From: Rhodospirillales bacterium
Lineage (GTDB): Bacteria; Pseudomonadota; Alphaproteobacteria; SMXQ01
Length of the DNA: 6,598 nucleotides
Reading direction: 5' to 3'
Assembly: GCA_024638585.1 (NCBI GenBank)
Contig: JAHEKA010000130.1
Span: 1 to 6,598 of the forward strand
Made by a program: the position numbers and the translations under genes. The notes under the pieces are model-generated. The model searched no databases. It worked only from the letters and a program-made list of their open reading frames with translations, and was not told the DNA's origin. The stretch's first letter is position 1; each line of letters begins with the position of its first letter. This document shows positions 4,876 through 6,598 of this stretch, piece after piece.

Positions 4876-5309
4876 GGCGTTCCATGAGGTCAAGGTTGCA
4901 GCGTTGGTTCACCGGCAGGGCGCTGGCCCTTCTCGTTCTCACCCTCGCCGCTTCATCGGCGGCGGCCCGGGCCGAGGACCTCGTCGGGGACGGCGTGCTG
5001 TTGCAGGGGCTCGACAAGGTCACGGCTCGGATCACCGAGATTCCTGCGCCCCTGGGCACACCGGTGCAGTTCGGCACGTTGCAGATCACCGCCCATAAAT
5101 GCTTCAAGCACCCGCCCGAGGAGGCCCCTGAAAGCAAGGCGCTCCTGGAGATCCGCGATGCGCGCCCGGGCGAACCCGGCACGATCCTGCTGAAAGGCTG
5201 GATGTTCGCGTCGTCACCCGCCCTCAACGCGCTGGAGCATCCGGTCTACGATGTCTGGGTCAAGGACTGCCTGAACGCCAAGTCTTCGCTTGAGAGCGGT
5301 CCTAAATAG
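4872..5309 (+). CDS. DUF2155 family secreted protein
   Basis: This encodes 145 residues with a Sec-type signal peptide: a basic start (MRRSMRSRLQRWFTGR), a hydrophobic core (ALALLVLTLAASSAA) and a probable cut after ARA at residue 34. The mature part matches DUF2155: LDKVTARITEIPAPLGTPVQFGTLQI (48-72), then KCFKHPPEEAPES and GWMFASSPALNALEHPVYDVWVKDC (109-133). The two mature cysteines, C77 and C133, could form a periplasmic disulfide. The function is unknown in the family. Genes of this type often neighbour NDUFA12 and aat in alphaproteobacteria, as here. The start ATG 4872 overlaps the methyltransferase TGA (ATGA), indicating translational coupling; ATG 4884 is an alternative that would shorten the basic region. 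The last 64 bp overlap the end of aat on the opposite strand, and the residues after C133 are not conserved family sequence as far as I recall. Confidence 0.93.
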   Translation: MRRSMRSRLQRWFTGRALALLVLTLAASSAAARAEDLVGDGVLLQGLDKVTARITEIPAPLGTPVQFGTLQITAHKCFKHPPEEAPESKALLEIRDARPGEPGTILLKGWMFASSPALNALEHPVYDVWVKDCLNAKSSLESGPK

Positions 5310-5911
5310 AAGCTGCACTGGATTTTTAGCGCGTCTTCGAGCAGTCCCTGGTAGGTCTCGCGCGGCACCTCGACGACGCCGAACTGGGCGAGATGCTCGG
5401 TCTGGAACTGGGTGTCGAGCAGACGGAATCCCGCGCGCCGGAGCCGCGCGACCAGGTGACAGAGTGCGATTTTTGAGGCGTCCCTCACGCGGGAAAACAT
5501 GCTCTCCCCGAAGAACGCACCGCCAAGACTGACCCCATAGAGGCCGCCGACCAATTCGCCGTCCCGCCAGCATTCCACCGAATGGGCGTGGCCCAGCCGG
5601 TGCAGGCCACTATAGAGATCGCGGATCTGGTCGTTGATCCAAGTGCTCGGCCGGTCCGGCGCCGGTTCGGCGCAGGTGGCGACGACCGTATCGAAGGCGC
5701 TGTCGATCCGGACCTCGAACGGGCTATGGCGCAGCGTGCGTTGCAGCCGCTTGGAAACATGAAACCGGTCCAACGGCAGGATGCCGCGCATTTCCGGCTC
5801 GACCCAGAATACGGTCGGATCGTCCGCGCTTTCCGCCATCGGGAAGATGCCCGCGGCGTAGGTCCGGAGCAGGAGCTCCGGTGTGAGGCGCGGTTCCTGA
5901 TGATCGCCCAT
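5246..5911 (-). CDS. aat: Leucyl/phenylalanyl-tRNA--protein transferase
   Basis: The 221-residue cytosolic enzyme transfers Leu or Phe from charged tRNA onto proteins with N-terminal Arg or Lys, marking them for ClpS/ClpAP degradation (bacterial N-end rule). Family blocks occur in order: AAGIFPMAE (19-27), WVEPEMRGILPLDRFHVSKRL (36-56), TWINDQIRDLYSGLHRLGHAHSVECW (90-115), GGLYGVSLGGAFFGESMFS (122-140), and LLDTQFQTEHLAQFG (164-178). Glu136, Asp166 and Gln168 correspond to the catalytic/acceptor-site residues known from the E. coli enzyme. The start is supported by AAAGGG about 9 nt upstream. It lies 24 bp after accC on the same strand and is probably cotranscribed with it. The last 21 residues lie in the 64-bp convergent overlap with the DUF2155 gene and form a non-conserved tail ending QSLTQTS. 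Confidence 0.95.
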   Translation of the reverse strand: MGDHQEPRLTPELLLRTYAAGIFPMAESADDPTVFWVEPEMRGILPLDRFHVSKRLQRTLRHSPFEVRIDSAFDTVVATCAEPAPDRPSTWINDQIRDLYSGLHRLGHAHSVECWRDGELVGGLYGVSLGGAFFGESMFSRVRDASKIALCHLVARLRRAGFRLLDTQFQTEHLAQFGVVEVPRETYQGLLEDALKIQCSFYLGPLSSEDLAFRQSLTQTS

Positions 5912-5935
5912 GGCCGGTATCCCTTTCCGGCGGCG

Positions 5936-6598
5936 CTAGTCCAGGCCGACGAACTTCTCGAGCCAGTGGATGTCGTAATCGCCGTTGACGAAGTCCGGAT
6001 TCTCGCACAGGTCCTGGTGCAGCGGAATAGTGGTCTCGACGCCTTCGATGACGTATTCCTGCAACGCGCGCCGAAGCCGCATCAGCGCCTCGTTCCGGGT
6101 CTTGCCGTGCACGATCAGCTTGGAGATCAGGCTGTCGTAATAGGAGGGGATGACGTAACCGGAATACATCCCCGAATCGACCCGCACACCGAGCCCGCCC
6201 GGCGGATGGTAGTCGCTGATGCGTCCCGGCGACGGCGCGAATGTGACCGGCGATTCCGCATTGATGCGGCATTCGATCGCGTGGCCGGTGAAGGTGATTT
6301 CGTCTTGGCGGTAGCTCAGCTCCGCCCCGGCGGCGACACGGATCTGCTCGCGCACGATATCGACCCCGGTGATCATTTCCGTCACCGGATGCTCGACCTG
6401 GACCCGGGTGTTCATTTCAATGAAATAAAACCTGCCGTCCTCGTACAGGAATTCCAGCGTCCCCGCCCCGAGATAGCCCAGCTCGCGGATAGCGTCGGCG
6501 ACCCGTGTGCCGATTTCCTGCCGGGCGTCCGAGTTGAGGGCGGGGGAGGGGGCTTCTTCCAGCACCTTCTGATGGCGGCGTTGCAGCGAACAGTCGCG
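5936..6598 (-). CDS. accC: Acetyl-CoA carboxylase biotin carboxylase subunit, C-terminal part
   Basis: The reading frame enters from the right edge with RDCSLQRRHQKVLEEAPSP and runs 220 residues to the stop at 5938-5936, about half of a ~450-residue biotin carboxylase. The enzyme uses ATP and bicarbonate to carboxylate biotin on AccB, the first half of the malonyl-CoA-forming reaction of fatty-acid synthesis. Visible landmarks are the ATP-grasp segment FIEMNTRVQVEHPVTE, which holds the Glu, Asn, Arg, Gln-Val-Glu active-site residues, and the following GHAIECRINAE with the conserved Arg. Next come FAPSPGRI and the C-terminal domain with VRVDSGMYSGYVIPSYYDSLISKLIVHGKTR, AL.RMRRAL-type helices and a conventional end, IHWLEKFVGLD. 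No start is inside the window, and the GTG at 6565 is an internal Val codon. accB is expected just to the right. aat follows 24 bp downstream. Confidence 0.97.
   Translation of the reverse strand, partial: RDCSLQRRHQKVLEEAPSPALNSDARQEIGTRVADAIRELGYLGAGTLEFLYEDGRFYFIEMNTRVQVEHPVTEMITGVDIVREQIRVAAGAELSYRQDEITFTGHAIECRINAESPVTFAPSPGRISDYHPPGGLGVRVDSGMYSGYVIPSYYDSLISKLIVHGKTRNEALMRLRRALQEYVIEGVETTIPLHQDLCENPDFVNGDYDIHWLEKFVGLD

Noticed and set aside
5310..5332. TTTTT near 5324-5328 as a terminator for the DUF2155 operon
   Set aside because: The bases before it do not form a convincing GC stem, and the stretch lies inside the conserved coding part of aat.
6563..6565. GTG as the start of accC
   Set aside because: The conserved biotin carboxylase sequence RDCSLQRRHQK continues upstream in the same frame to the window edge, so the gene is merely cut there.

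Overview
The window looks like chromosomal DNA of an alphaproteobacterium. It is GC-rich, with GC-biased third codon positions. It carries a homologue of NDUFA12 (an accessory subunit of complex I found in alphaproteobacteria and mitochondria), next to a lone mlaD, a DUF2155 gene, aat and accC. From memory, the accC-aat / DUF2155-NDUFA12 neighbourhood is a recurrent arrangement in this class, with a Rhodospirillales-like flavour. I cannot place genus or species. No mobile element, tRNA, rRNA or CRISPR array was seen.

Layout, left to right. (1) 1-379, minus: N-terminal 126 residues of an aldo/keto reductase, cut by the window edge, with Ser where the catalytic His normally sits. (2) 380-541: divergent intergenic region holding three CCGATGG direct repeats at exact 13-bp spacing and a 10-bp palindrome. 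(3) 542-2206, plus: an ArnT/PMT-like polytopic membrane glycosyltransferase. (4) 2211-2906, minus: a six-helix membrane protein of unknown function with a striking acidic/Trp/His signature, convergent with the glycosyltransferase and only 4 bp from it. (5) 3089-5309, plus: a probable operon of NDUFA12 homologue, mlaD, a class I SAM methyltransferase (probable TTG start) and a secreted DUF2155 protein. The last two genes are joined by an ATGA overlap. A candidate promoter with an extended -10 and an overlapping inverted repeat lies upstream. An array of 14-bp tandem repeats sits between NDUFA12 and mlaD, and its last partial copy supplies mlaD's Shine-Dalgarno sequence. (6) 5246-6598, minus: accC (C-terminal part) followed after 24 bp by aat. 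The 3' end of aat overlaps the 3' end of the DUF2155 gene by 64 bp on the opposite strand.

Taken together, the right two thirds is cell-envelope and core-metabolism housekeeping: respiratory complex I assembly, phospholipid transport to maintain the outer membrane, N-end-rule protein tagging and fatty-acid synthesis. The left third is more accessory: lipid-linked sugar transfer, an unknown membrane protein and an oxidoreductase. I did not find a convincing new multi-gene system. The most unusual items are the SD-bearing 14-bp repeat array before mlaD, the 13-bp direct repeats at the divergent promoter region, the His-to-Ser reductase and the uncharacterised EEINWGQ membrane protein.
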